From Sperchopsis tessellata (lineage: Eukaryota; Arthropoda; Insecta; Coleoptera; Hydrophilidae), in NCBI GenBank assembly GCA_033557685.1, contig JAWQRN010000525.1:1-28711 (forward strand): 28,711 nucleotides of DNA, in the 5' to 3' direction. Both the position numbers and the translations under genes were made by a program. This document shows positions 19,845 to 28,711 of the stretch, one piece after another. The number at the start of each line of letters is the position of its first letter. Position 1 is the first letter of the stretch. The notes under the pieces are model-generated. The model worked only from the letters and a program-made list of their open reading frames with translations. It was not told where the DNA came from and made no database searches.

Positions 19845-20192
19845 AAACCTAAAACCTGTAGTTCTGGTGCTATATACCAACCCTGGAAAAAATTAATGAA
19901 TGGGGGTGGGAAGTACTGTCTTACCCACCATACTCGCCCAATATTGCACCACCGGATTTCCATTTATTTCAATGGCTACAACACTTTCTATGAAAATTTG
20001 GATGATATCCAAAATGCCATCTCCAGATATTTTGCTCAAAAACCAATTGAATTGTATCGAAAATTTGCACACTAAATGGCAAAAGGTTGTTGATAACTAG
20101 GTTGATTACATCATTGGTTAAAAATAAAAACAAGTTAAAAATGTATTTGTTTGAATTTAATCTAAAAAAACGACATTACTTTCTGGTCCCCC
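19845..20192 (+). mobile_element. 3' fragment of a second mariner
   Basis: The transposase tail reads LEKINEWGWEVLSYPPYSPN then IAPPDFHLFQWLQHFLYENL and DDIQNAISRYFAQKPIELYR. It carries the third catalytic Asp in PPDFHLF, the equivalent of APSDYHLF. A frameshift near 20075 gives WQKVVDN and then a stop. About 90 bases on, the sequence ends ACATTACTTTCTGGTCCCCC followed by TA at 20193-20194, which fits a mariner 3' terminus. The first two-thirds of the element and the 5' terminal repeat are missing. This element differs in both protein and ends from the mariner at 660-1961. Confidence 0.8.
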
Positions 20193-20194
20193 TA

Positions 20195-20683
20195 ATATAA
20201 CTTCTAAGTGAGCGTCGAAGATCTGTTATCCTATTACTTGCCTCAAGTTAACCCCAGGAACTAAGCCATTTGTCTTTTATCCTGTATATACTTATTTCTA
20301 CTTATGTATAACGCAAATCTGTTTGAATGTAAACTTCCCCAATCAGTGTTTCTGACCCACGAGAGTCTCTTTTTGAATATTTACAATCGCGTTTGTACGA
20401 CGAGGCTTACCTGTGATTTACCCATTAACGTTTTATTAAAAATCCTGCATGGCTATCTCCAATTTCCAAGATTGCAAGTTGCTCTGCCTACATCACGATA
20501 ATTTCTAAATAAATATCTATCCGACACGATTTTCCTGCTCAAGGCCAACTACTTTGTTGAAAATACTTGAAAATGTTAAATAGATTGTCCTTTTGAAGGT
20601 CGCAGTGTCTTTGCGTGGCTACACAAATTTTCCATGACAAGACTATAACTCAGTCATAAATGCACTCTATAAGTTAAGCACCT
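20195..20683. other. Unassigned sequence
   Basis: A 65-codon open stretch at 20304-20501 has a somewhat more varied composition than noise, but I recognise nothing in it. No element ends were seen. Confidence 0.35.
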
Positions 20684-21012
20684 ATCAAGCTCTAGTTCAT
20701 ACAGCATGGCAAAACTAATATTTATGGGTATTAAACAGTGCATAGGAATGATTTGATATACATAGGTAATAATTTTAATAAGAATAATGGATATTTTTGA
20801 AATGGTGTTACAAAATATGCCTATAATTTCCACTTCAGCCTTCGGATGATTCTTAAGGGCACATTTTTTAGAAACATTGCTCAAATATTAATAATTTTAA
20901 TTAAAATTTGTAAACTACCTAATTTCCTATGTATTCCAAACCATTCCTACGCACTATTTAATATACATAACTCATACTTTTATCATAGTGTATGGAATAG
21001 AGCGTGGTCGAT
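20684..21012. repeat. Imperfect inverted duplication with ~85-bp arms
   Basis: The reverse complement of 20684-20766 (CCTATGTATATCAAATCATT, CCTATGCACTGTTTAATACC...) matches 20926-21012 (CCTATGTATTCCAAACCATT, CCTACGCACTATTTAATATA...). Similarity continues weakly inward through AAATAT and TTAAAATT blocks. The spacer is about 160 bases. Just outside the right arm, TTAGGGGGACATAAATTAC at about 21021 resembles a mariner end. No protein is encoded. It could be a pair of opposed element copies or a decayed foldback element. Confidence 0.6.
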
Positions 21013-21029
21013 AATTCCTTTAGGGGGAC

Positions 21030-21764
21030 ATAAATTACTTTTTTTAATGATTGTGGACGAAGTATTTTGGTCTGCTCTAAATATATATCTGGATAAGACA
21101 CAATCATGATGTTAAAGGAATTTACATTCTCTAGATATTTATTGTTATTATGCTGTGGAGGACAAAGCAACTTTCAAACATGGAAAATTGCAGAGAACCT
21201 TCCGGGATTTTAATATGTGGTGGATAAATATTATTAGCAAATGTCAAATGTCCATATAATTCCCTATGTCTGTCAAACAATTTCTACTTACTGTGTATAA
21301 TAAATTATAACTATGTTAGCATTCGAACGAACAGAAGAGCGTAAGTAAATTTAAAAATAAATAAAATAGTTTATTACTTTCAGTACCTGTTCTAGAAAGG
21401 ATTGATAAGTTACACCACCAGTATTAAATAAATGTGCAGGCATATTTTTGTTTAATTAAAAACATTTTTTAGTTGCTCCTAAATCTGTCTTCATGTTAAT
21501 AATTTTACGAAAAGTAGTCTATATATACACACGTTACTTAAAATTTTTCTCGAGCAACGTTTCTTCTCCAGTACTGATGTAATTTTGATCATTCTGTTAA
21601 AAGTTCATTAAATTCCAAACACATTTCAATTCATCTATGCGAAATTACAATGCAAGTGATTATAAAATTATGAACTCTAAATTCAGTGTGCGCAATTAAC
21701 ATATTATGTGTGCTAAAACTAACCCAACCTTTCAAACCAATGAAACTGCTCTTACTTCTCCAGA
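21030..21764. other. AT-rich sequence, no gene seen
   Basis: No coding region, RNA gene or named element was recognised on either strand. Confidence 0.4.
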
Positions 21765-21772
21765 TATTGTTA

Positions 21773-21905
21773 ATTAACTGTTTCAAAACAGATACAAACG
21801 GTTTAGAACCTTATACTACATGTAGTGCAAATAACTGACAACTGGACGGAACTTGTCGCATCATGAAATCGTCCCTTAATACATGCGCAGTTTTTTTGGA
21901 CTCAT
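21773..21905 (-). repeat. Inverted copy of the 5.45-5.87 kb repeat family
   Basis: Read on the minus strand this has AAGGGACGATTTCATGATGC, then GACAAGTTCCGTCC, then TCTAAACCGTTTGTATCTG and TTTTGAAACAGTTAATTAA. These match 5480-5585 in order. The hairpin is kept: GGACG (21844-21848) pairs with CGTCC (21870-21874) on the plus strand. No coding frame. Confidence 0.68.
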
Positions 21906-22554
21906 TTTAGGGTTTTAGATGAAAGCTAAAAACTGTAGTCGACATTATCTGCTGTTTTTTGACAACTTTAACAACACGTGTGGTTTATTTAAAGCCTATA
22001 ATAAATTGAAATAGTCGTGTGTTTACTTACTGGTGCTAGGCGTAAAATACAACACCTTTTTGTTAAGTTGTTTTGTTAGCAGACTATTTTGATGGGCGAA
22101 AGCGGAAACTAAAATATTAAAGAGCGTTTTCTTTCAGTTCTTGGTTTGTGATACTTATATATGGTATTTCGTGCTGTCGAAATAAACTAATGGAAGCAGT
22201 TCTAGACAAGCTACACGTTATTCAGCAGCCGTTTTATTTAGCTGTTATTTTCCTGAAGCTATTTCTTTCGAAAATTTTATATGAAAATAACTGTTAAGCC
22301 CACCACTACTACGTTTTATATATTACCTTATCACATCGAAAATAGGTTGAATGTAATATTTTAGACAAATAGAAAGAATTTTCCAACTAATACATCATTT
22401 AATTATGGATGAAATTCATTTCACTATAGATTTTTTTAAATGGTACTGGAATCCCATACACCTCTTTATATTTTACTATATTAAATGTCATTTATCATAT
22501 TTCTTAATACTAACGAACTGATTCCAAACCCCTGCGATTTTATACCAAGAATAG
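21906..22554. other. Unassigned sequence
   Basis: No gene was recognised. The part next to the tRNA-like sequence (about 22490-22554) may be the body or tail of a tRNA-derived SINE on the minus strand. Confidence 0.35.
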
Positions 22555-22630
22555 ACGCCTGGGCTGAGAGTCGAACTAGAATTGCATAGTTAGAGTCCCA
22601 AAGCTCTAACGATACGGCCACGGAGGCCGC
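22555..22630 (-). repeat. tRNA-like sequence, probable SINE head or tRNA pseudogene
   Basis: The minus strand reads GGCCTCCGTGGCCGTATCGT, TAGAGC..., TCTAGTTCGACTCTCAGCCC, AGGC. TGGCCGTATCGTTAG fits an RNA polymerase III A box and AGTTCGACTC fits a B box, at a distance typical of a tRNA. GCCT near the start could pair with AGGC at the end. The anticodon arm does not fold cleanly, so a working tRNA is unlikely. A tRNA-derived SINE head or a tRNA pseudogene is the best reading. Confidence 0.5.
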
Positions 22631-22837
22631 CACTATAGCTTAAACTAGTATTTTGTTATGTGCGTTTTCTTAACAAGTCAATAAAAATCTAATAAAACTA
22701 TTAAAAAAGTTCATATGTAAGGTGTAATAAACATTCGAAGTAGTTCTTAGGCGTAGCTATTTTTCTAGAAAATGTGTTAAAATTACGACTATTTGAGTTT
22801 AGATATGCTGTTTTTCGTAATAATTGATAATCTCATA

Positions 22838-22893
22838 ACATAGCAGTGCTGATGAAGTCTTAATGACAGAAACACGGCGTGCAATGTAATTAC
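22838..22893 (+). ncRNA. Hammerhead-like ribozyme motif (candidate)
   Basis: CTGATGA (22849-22855) is followed by GTC (22857-22859), a UUAAU loop, GAC (22865-22867), then GAAA (22869-22872), then CAC (22873-22875), a GGC loop and GTG (22879-22881). That is the order of a type I hammerhead: core box, stem II, GAAA, stem III. ACAT (22838-22841) and ATGT (22884-22887) could form part of stem I. Weak points: the base expected to be U before the cleavage site is C at 22882, the stem II closing pair is A/A, and stem I has unpaired bases beside the core. A 27-base part recurs at 10346-10372. It may be a decayed or chance copy, and self-cleavage is not shown. Confidence 0.38.
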
Positions 22894-23073
22894 GGCTTGT
22901 CCCAAAAGATTTCAGTTTATTCATTCATTAATTGAAATTTTACGAATACCAATAAGAAATTGATTTAAGCTATAACCGAATTTTACATTTTATTAATCTA
23001 AACTGTTACAATAATCCGGGTTTCACGGGGGGCGGAGGTTCTGACCCCCATGTCAACTATTATTTTTCAGTTC

Positions 23074-23200
23074 AGTAAAAAGGAGTACAGTTTATCAAAA
23101 ATGAGTTCAAAAGTTCTAGAAGGAGTACGTTTGTAGTGCGATTTTAAAAAGTAGTAGTAAAATTTTATCAAAAAGAAGTACAAACATTTTAAAATGAGTA
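23074..23200. repeat. Short degenerate direct repeats (AAGGAGTAC / TATCAAAAA)
   Basis: AAAAAGGAGTAC, AGAAGGAGTAC and AAAAAGAAGTAC occur in turn, interleaved with TTTATCAAAAATGAG and TTTTATCAAAAAGAAG and ending AAAATGAGTAAGG. The spacing is irregular (about 40-80). Just before it, GGGGG (23028-23032) faces CCCCC (23045-23049). The class is unknown. Confidence 0.4.
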
Positions 23201-25340
23201 AGGATGGTCAACTTAAGTCAGAAAATATTATTGTAGAAATCATGGCCACCTTAGTATAATATACATAAATTGAAAATATTATGTAGTGCGTATTCTATGT
23301 AATACAACTTAGCAGATACTAAACTTTTATAGAGGTTTTACGACAGACCTGTTATTATGTCAGCGAATGTAAGCATATTCACGAGACATATAATTTGCTC
23401 ATATATTAGTTAGCCATTTAGGTTAGGTTTTAGTAGTCTATGAACAAATATATTTAGTTACTTGAGACGTCGTCCAGACCAATGTATTCATAAATAAATA
23501 TTACGTGAAAAGAAACTTCTTATATTAAAATTATAATAACAGTGTTTGTACATATTAGCAACTATGCAAACATTTTACTTATAAATATTGTTACTTTCGA
23601 CATTCCACTACAGAAACTATACTTTATTGTTACAGTAGGTAACGGTTGGTCCTCTACTATCTTCACTCATTAATTTAGTTGGAGTGAATGGAATATTTTT
23701 CATTTTTGATGACTTAGCAAATGTGATGGAGTTATAGTATTGCAGAATAAAAGTGATGGAATCTATTTACCTAAACGTAACTTGCAAAAAAAAGATCGGC
23801 ATGACATTTATATATTACTGATCAAACGTTAATTGGGTTTAAACCTATAACTTGCAACGGTCTTCATCGACTTAAGTAAAAATTATAGGAAATGTCATAA
23901 AAACACGCAAAATTTACGATCCACATTTTATAATCGGATTTCATGCATTATTTCCGAGTCACGGCCAACCGCAAATGCTACTTAAAAAACAGGTCTAGTT
24001 GGTTGTTAGTTCCAGCGACATTTCCAAAAAATCTGAGTCAATTATTTTAATCTCATACCTCAATAACAACGGAACCTGTATACACAACGATGTTATGCAA
24101 TTCGATATATGCATCACTTTTAAAAGAACTAACATGAAACGTATGCGTGGGGGAGTGAGTTTTGTGAAATTCATTAATAGTAATGACACATCAGACTGAA
24201 CTACAGCGTGACTAAATAATAAAGAAAAAACAATACTTTTTAAAGTCTTATTTTTTATTCAAGAAAAATGAACCCTTACAAATATTTATCACTGACTTCT
24301 TCTTTTAGATTTGCCTAACATTCACATAAAGGTTTATACCTCCAATATGGATTGACAAAACCTACATCTATTACTGGTTCATAAAAGAGTGTCCTTCTGT
24401 TAAAATTGTACTTGAAACCCTCTTGTAGGATGAAATTTCTATATTTTAACAAACGCAGGATTTACTCCTTTTGAAGTTTGAACTACAGGATGGATGATCT
24501 AACTCTATGGTACCACAGTCGTTGTTTATCTGATGTACTTTATTTGTCTTATGAACCCAACAATTGTTATGTAGCAGCTAATCCTTTTTAGAAAATTGAT
24601 GTTACCAGTTTTTGTTTGTCTGAAAATTTTACTTTTACTCTTTTTGGTAGTGGGCATCCCTCATGACCCACTACATGATTTTCTGGTTATAGGATGGGTT
24701 CTATTGATGAAATAAATATCTATCACCTACTAAAGCAACCATTTATTTTAATTTATTTTCTCCACAGTAGTATATATACCTGTTTCCGATAAATTTAATT
24801 CATTGATAATATAAAAACTCGTCATATGCAGCTCATGCAGTAGCATATCTTCAGTTTGCGCCTTCGAGAGTCAACTGGATGTTAGATCGTCTTGAATAGG
24901 ATATTTACGACTCTACGCCATCGAAAGAGTCCAGACCAATATTTCATTTCAAAATGAGAAAGAGTTTATTTCATGAGTGTGGATTTTATAAACATAAAAC
25001 CCTTTAATATCCCTATAAATTCTACAATGAGGGCATAAATTTGGACATATGTTGCAAAATATTGCAGTAAATTTTTTTCATTGTCGATCATGTTATGACA
25101 GCAAAAGATAACCACAGGGGTATATTCGATAAGGAACTAGAAATAAATGGTTTAGTAGATATAAGGCATTTAATGGGAAATTTTATATATGTTTACATTA
25201 CCTACCCAATATATTTACTATATTTTGATGGATGCCAATTTTTTGTTTTATAACTTTACTAATATATATTGTATTTCAGATTTTAGTTACAAAACATGAT
25301 TAATTAACATTTTAATTAAATTACACATTTTGTACATACC
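23201..25340. other. AT-rich sequence without a supported gene
   Basis: No convincing gene. The stretch 24250-24660 has a more mixed composition, and the minus strand shows broken frames with segments such as GHSFYEPVIDVGFVNPYW and KPLCEC. These might be a very decayed transposase, but I cannot name it. The rest looks like ordinary intergenic DNA. Confidence 0.35.
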
Positions 25341-25400
25341 AGTGTGGTCTAGAGGTTAGGAATCTCGCTTAGTATAACAGGAGTCCTGGTGTCCATTACA
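25341..25400 (+). repeat. tRNA-like sequence, probable SINE head
   Basis: GTGTGGTCTAGAGGTTAGGA fits a tRNA D-arm and A box of the TGGTCTAGTGGTTAGGAT kind. It is followed by ATCTCGCTTAGTATAACAGG, which recalls a tRNA anticodon arm. GAGTCCTGGTGTCCATTAC stands where a B box (GGTTCGANTCC) should be but is altered. The sequence is therefore not a working tRNA. It differs from the tRNA-like sequence at 22.6 kb. Confidence 0.42.
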
Positions 25401-25919
25401 TCAAAAGGTGAAAACTTTATTTCTTTTGTTATCATTATAATGTCTGGAGTACGAAATAACAAAACTCACAATAAACTTCAACGCTAGGAGAAGCAACTAA
25501 CCAGTACGGGTGCATTAATTGTTTTCTTGGAAACTTATAGATAATTAATAAAACAGTTAAAAATAATTTAAAAATTATAATAACATATTTCGAGAAAGCA
25601 AAACCTTTCTAGATTTAAGAGACAAGGTTATATAAAATATCTCTAAAATTTGGCATAGATCTTTTTGTAGCAAATATGCATGTATTGTACAATTTTTGTT
25701 TAAATCTATGTCCACCTGCATTATCGTTGGGTGGATTGAGTAACTCAGTGGTTATGTTGCCGGTCCTAAGCCCGGATAAAGGAGGAAGGTTCCTAGATCA
25801 AGTTAGCTCCATACCTATGGTAAAAAGGCTATATATGCTCATAGAACAGAAAACTTGCATCAGACCTGGACTGATACACCTATGACGACCTATGTGAGAA
25901 AACGGATAACAAGATGGAG

Positions 25920-26560
25920 AATTCTATTGCGCTTTGCTACTTGGAATGTAAGATCATTTAACAGTAAAGACCAAAAAATAATAAAGGAACTAACGTAAAA
26001 CAAGATCGATGTCTGCACCCTACAATAAATCAAGAAGAAAGGGAGAGGCCAAAGAATGTATGCAGAGTACATAGTAATTTATAACCGGGTGGAGAAGCAT
26101 GAAAGGGCAAAATAAGGAGTTGCCTTGACAATCCATTCGAAGTTCCGAAACTGTATACAGGAGTGTATATTCATATCCTCACGAATCCTGGTCGTTGGAA
26201 TGAAATCAGAAGATCAACGAATAAACATATTGACAATCTGTGCAGCTGAATATAATAAACCACAACTTCAACGAGAGGCATTTTTCTACCAACTTCAGTC
26301 CGCAATTGGCCCATTATCAAACGATGCACCGATCATCATCCTTGATACTTTAATGCCCATATCGGCACAGAAATTAAACAAAGTTTTAAAGAAAAGGTGC
26401 TAAATGATAGTGGAGACCCTTATTGATCTCAAAGGCCAATATAAATACTCAATCGCAAACACTAGGGGCATTAAATTAACAATTGACTAAGTTGTCACTG
26501 ATAGGCACTTTCACCCACTTCAAATACTGGAGGCTAGACATAGGGAGTGACTACAGTCAG
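25920..26560 (+). pseudogene. LINE AP-like endonuclease domain, disrupted
   Basis: The endonuclease would nick target DNA to prime reverse transcription. FATWNVRSFN near 25935 is the usual opening TWNVRSL motif, with its Asn. IDVCTLQ followed by TAA then IKKKGRGQRM is the 'DICALQEIKKKGKGQ' motif with the catalytic Glu codon changed to a stop. YAEYIVIYNRVEKHERAK, a stop, then GVALTIHSKF and CIFISSRILVVGMK follow (26119-26400). A frameshift gives YFNAHIGTEIKQ, the GDFNARIG motif. Then NTRGIKLTID and a stop, with VVTDRHFHPLQILEAR, correspond to the STIDYV and VR.L parts. At least four lesions, one in the active site, make it inactive. Confidence 0.83.
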
Positions 26561-27179
26561 AATAAGAATTAACTTTAAGCCACAAAAAAAAAATCAAGAC
26601 CTACGATACAAGAACATAAAATCAATATAGAGTCATTATGGGACCCAAAAGTAAGATAACATTATAAAAGAATACTACAAGAAAAAATAGATACGAATCT
26701 GATAACAGAGAGGGATGTCGTCAATCTAGCTTTGGACAAAATAAAAAACAGCATTAAGATCATTGCCCATGAAGCACTTGGAACTAGAAGAAGAACCATG
26801 TAAACTCAAATAAAACCCCATGGATCTGTCCAGAAGTCAAGGAGAAATTAAAGGAGAACAAATAAGCTCATATCGCATGTCGAACGCTAGGAACGCCGCA
26901 ATCACAGAACAAGTATCGACGGGTCAGGAATGAAACCAATGAATTAGTAAGATAGACCAAAAATTAGTACTGGGATTTTTTTTCAAAACGCTTGCAAAAT
27001 GACATATGGAATTCAAAAGCAGATTTGGTGGTTCATCAGATCATAGAGGAGAGAAGTAAATTAATTGATTGAAACAACCCACATAAAAAAGAGAACTGGG
27101 TCAACTATCTAACATATTTATACAGAACACAAAACATAGGAGAGGAACTGACCACATCAGAAATACATATTATGCCCAA

Positions 27180-28530
27180 ATTGGCACACACTACGTGCAA
27201 ATAACTCTGCAGAAGTTAAAAATTAGGAAAGCGGTAGACAAGACGGAATACCAAACGAGCTACTCAAATACGGCGGACGAAGACTGACTCAGGAACTAGC
27301 AACTCTGATTAAGAATATACTATATTACCACAAAATCCCTGATGAATGGCGAACCAGTACCACCATTATTATGTATAAAAAAAGACGAGAAAGTTCCCCC
27401 AAATCACAAAGGGATAAACTCCTTGAGCACAACATTGAAACTAACAACAAAAGTGCTAACGAACAAAATTAATAATCTCACTTCACTGGCAGATAAACAG
27501 CAAGGATTCAGATCAGGGAGATCTTGCACGGACGCTGTCTTTTTCGTAAGACAAATAACAGAAAAGTTTGAATACAAAAAGCAAGCCTAGATGTGCTTTA
27601 TTGGCTTGATCAAAGTGTTTGAACTTGTCCAACAAAAATATGTCCTACATATACTGTATAACAGAAAAATTCCGTACAATATAATTAAAACTGTAGAAAA
27701 CATGTACACAGTAATTCAAGTACAGGCAAAATTAGACGTAGGGCTTACCGAACCAATTCTAGTTGGTAGCGGTATCCGCCAGGGGAGAGTCATTAAGACC
27801 ACTTCTCTTCAGCATCATAATGGACGAAATTATATAAAAGATTCGATCATTGAGAGGATACGACGACGATGCCGTGCTCGTTTCAGAGAGCGAGAACGAC
27901 TTACAAAAACTCTTACACTCGTTTAACTGTACAGCTATATCCTTTAACGTGATACTATTTTCCACTAAAACAAAGTACATGACAACATCAAAAACACCCT
28001 AAAGATGCAAACTTAAGGTCGATGGAGAGGTTATCCAACAGGAAATGAAATTTTAAGATGTCGGAATAGAGCTTTCGGGCTTTGGAGATGTGGAAGCAGA
28101 GGAGAGGGAACAAACGACGAAAGCAACAAGGATTGCAGGATGTCTGAATAATATAATATGGTGTAACAAAATCTTGGGAATTGAGGCCAAGTCTATAATT
28201 TATAAAAGAACAATCTGACCTATCATGATACACAGCAGATACCATGCCAGAAAGATCAAAAACTAAGAGAACAGCGGAAATGAAAGTGTATTACGCAGGA
28301 TTGTAGGTAAAACACTTTTACACAGGGAGAGAAATGAGAAAATAAGAGAAACGTAGTCATTAATGGTTGGGTATCAGGAGGAAAGAAAGAATGGGATGAA
28401 CACATCGATAAGATGAACGACAGGATAATAGTAAAAACTGCCCCCGATAAGCCGCCAATGGGACGCAGGAGCGTTGGACGTCCTCGAAAAAGATGGATCG
28501 ACAACCTCAAGATAGAGCAATAGGCAAGTG
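27180..28530 (+). pseudogene. LINE reverse transcriptase and C-terminal region, disrupted
   Basis: Parts in order: RQDGIPNELLKYGG in shifted frames near 27235; IPDEWRTSTTIIMYKK near 27335; SLADKQQGFRSGRSCTDAVF and FVRQITEKFEYKKQA (to 27590). Then CFIGLIKVFELVQQKYVL, where the catalytic Asp of FIDLxKAFD has become Gly. VGSGIRQGR follows with the following SPLLFN segment out of frame. LRGYDDDAVLVSESENDLQK near 27850 corresponds to the YADD box with Ala to Asp but both catalytic Asp kept. The end reads KEWDEHIDKMNDRIIVKTAP and GRRSVGRPRKRWIDNL (28390-28510), the common C-terminal RPR/W motif. The many stops and shifts and the lost Asp mark it as dead. Confidence 0.85.
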
Positions 28531-28563
28531 GACGAAGAATAAATAGGCGAATCGCCTAAAGTC

Positions 28564-28586
28564 AAGAAGGAAGAAAAAGAAAAAGT
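28564..28586 (+). repeat. GA-rich 3' tail of the LINE
   Basis: AGAAGGAAGAAAAAGAAAAA marks the end of the LINE, like the (GAA)n tails of related insect elements. Confidence 0.65.
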
Positions 28587-28607
28587 ATGGGGTGATCACT
28601 TTATGGG

Positions 28608-28711
28608 AGCTTCAACTATTGTAATAAACTGTTTTTTCCGGGTGGAAACCGTGTAGAGGCTCTGACAAGTGCCGACGTTTCGTCCACTGTTGCAAGGGAC
28701 ATTTTTAAGGC
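28608..28711 (-). repeat. Second copy of the 152-bp element family, cut by the window end
   Basis: It shares CCGTGTAGAGGCTCTG exactly (28649-28664 against 3820-3835), and ACGTTTCG(T/C)CCACTGTT(G/T)CAAGG, with 3763-3914. GTCC (28682-28685) pairs with GGAC (28697-28700); on the minus strand GGAC is directly followed by GAAAC, as in a hammerhead stem II-GAAA. Before the first stem the minus strand reads CCTTAAAAATGTCC, near but not equal to a CUGANGA box. The copy starts about 20 bases beyond the LINE tail and runs off the window, so its full length is unknown. Confidence 0.68.

Larger units (their letters stand above)
25690..28590 (+). mobile_element. Near full-length endonuclease/RT non-LTR retrotransposon (LINE), dead
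   Basis: The 5' leader (25705-25900) has GGGTGGATTGAGTAACTCAG and CCGGTCCTAAGCCCGGATAA, typical of leaders of this kind of insect LINE as far as I recall. An AP-type endonuclease then runs from about 25930, a reverse transcriptase from about 27200 and a C-terminal region to about 28520. The element ends in a GA-rich tail (AGGAAGAAAAAGAAAAAG, 28567-28585). All domains are in order and only worn by point changes and small indels. No target duplication was identified. The 5' limit is approximate. A different repeat begins 20 bases past the tail. Confidence 0.86.

Noticed and set aside
20304..20501. 65-codon open frame on the plus strand
   Set aside because: The composition is mixed, but I recognise no domain and see no splice or element context. 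Length alone is not enough.
23995..24199. Open frames on both strands over the same bases
   Set aside because: Two overlapping frames of about 65 codons on opposite strands, neither with a known motif. They are probably chance.
24245..24700. Broken minus-strand frames with GHSFYEPVIDVGFVNPYW
   Set aside because: It might be a very old transposase, but stops are frequent and I could not name a family, so it is only mentioned in the region entry.
1..28711. CRISPR arrays, prokaryotic operons, ribosomal RNA
   Set aside because: No regularly spaced repeats with unique spacers, no ribosome-binding-site-led gene clusters and no rRNA core sequences are present. The splice sites and the transposon types point to an insect genome.

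Overview
This is an AT-rich, gene-poor stretch of an animal genome, almost certainly an insect. The only host gene I can support is on the minus strand. It carries the glycine/alanine-rich 'ASKPIATAVVGPGG...ARPVGTAIAGV' signature that I associate with the insect DUF4774 family, and it is split by a 4.6-kb intron. Almost everything else readable is decayed transposable-element sequence with stops and frameshifts. Nothing looks bacterial, viral or operonic. The insect order cannot be fixed from the window.

Layout. 1-2.3 kb: a degenerate tandem array with units of about 62-77 bp, split by a complete but dead mariner (660-1961, with TIRs and TA duplications). 3.3-5.3 kb: a Ty1/copia remnant (Gag, zinc knuckle, GAG-pre-integrase, integrase) whose gag is interrupted by a 152-bp insertion flanked by a 13-bp direct repeat. 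5.4-5.9 kb: an unclassified repeat, part of it duplicated in tandem with a 180-bp period; an inverted copy lies near 21.8 kb. 5.9-9.3 kb: featureless AT-rich DNA. 9.29-14.8 kb: two exons of the DUF4774-type gene. Its intron holds a complex inverted-repeat element (9972-10473) and a 5'-truncated RTE-like LINE (11.09-12.55 kb).

15.09-16.37 kb: a mariner-like element with short TIRs and the LNVLDL-type transposase. 17.9-18.9 kb: a possible MULE relic and a piggyBac relic. 19.44-20.19 kb: a LINE tail fragment next to a mariner 3' fragment. 20.68-21.01 kb: an imperfect inverted duplication. 22.5 and 25.35 kb: two tRNA-like sequences. 22.84 kb: a motif resembling a hammerhead ribozyme core, partly shared with the 10.3-kb element. 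25.69-28.59 kb: a near full-length but dead endonuclease/RT LINE. 28.61 kb to the window end: a second copy of the repeat that interrupts copia gag.

The most interesting signals are the two small repeat families with hammerhead-like cores. One (3763-3914 and 28608-28711) has one copy bounded by a 13-bp duplication. The other is at 10346-10372 and 22838-22887. They could be non-autonomous elements of the retrozyme or Penelope-associated kind. That is inference from short motifs and needs folding and a genome-wide search.
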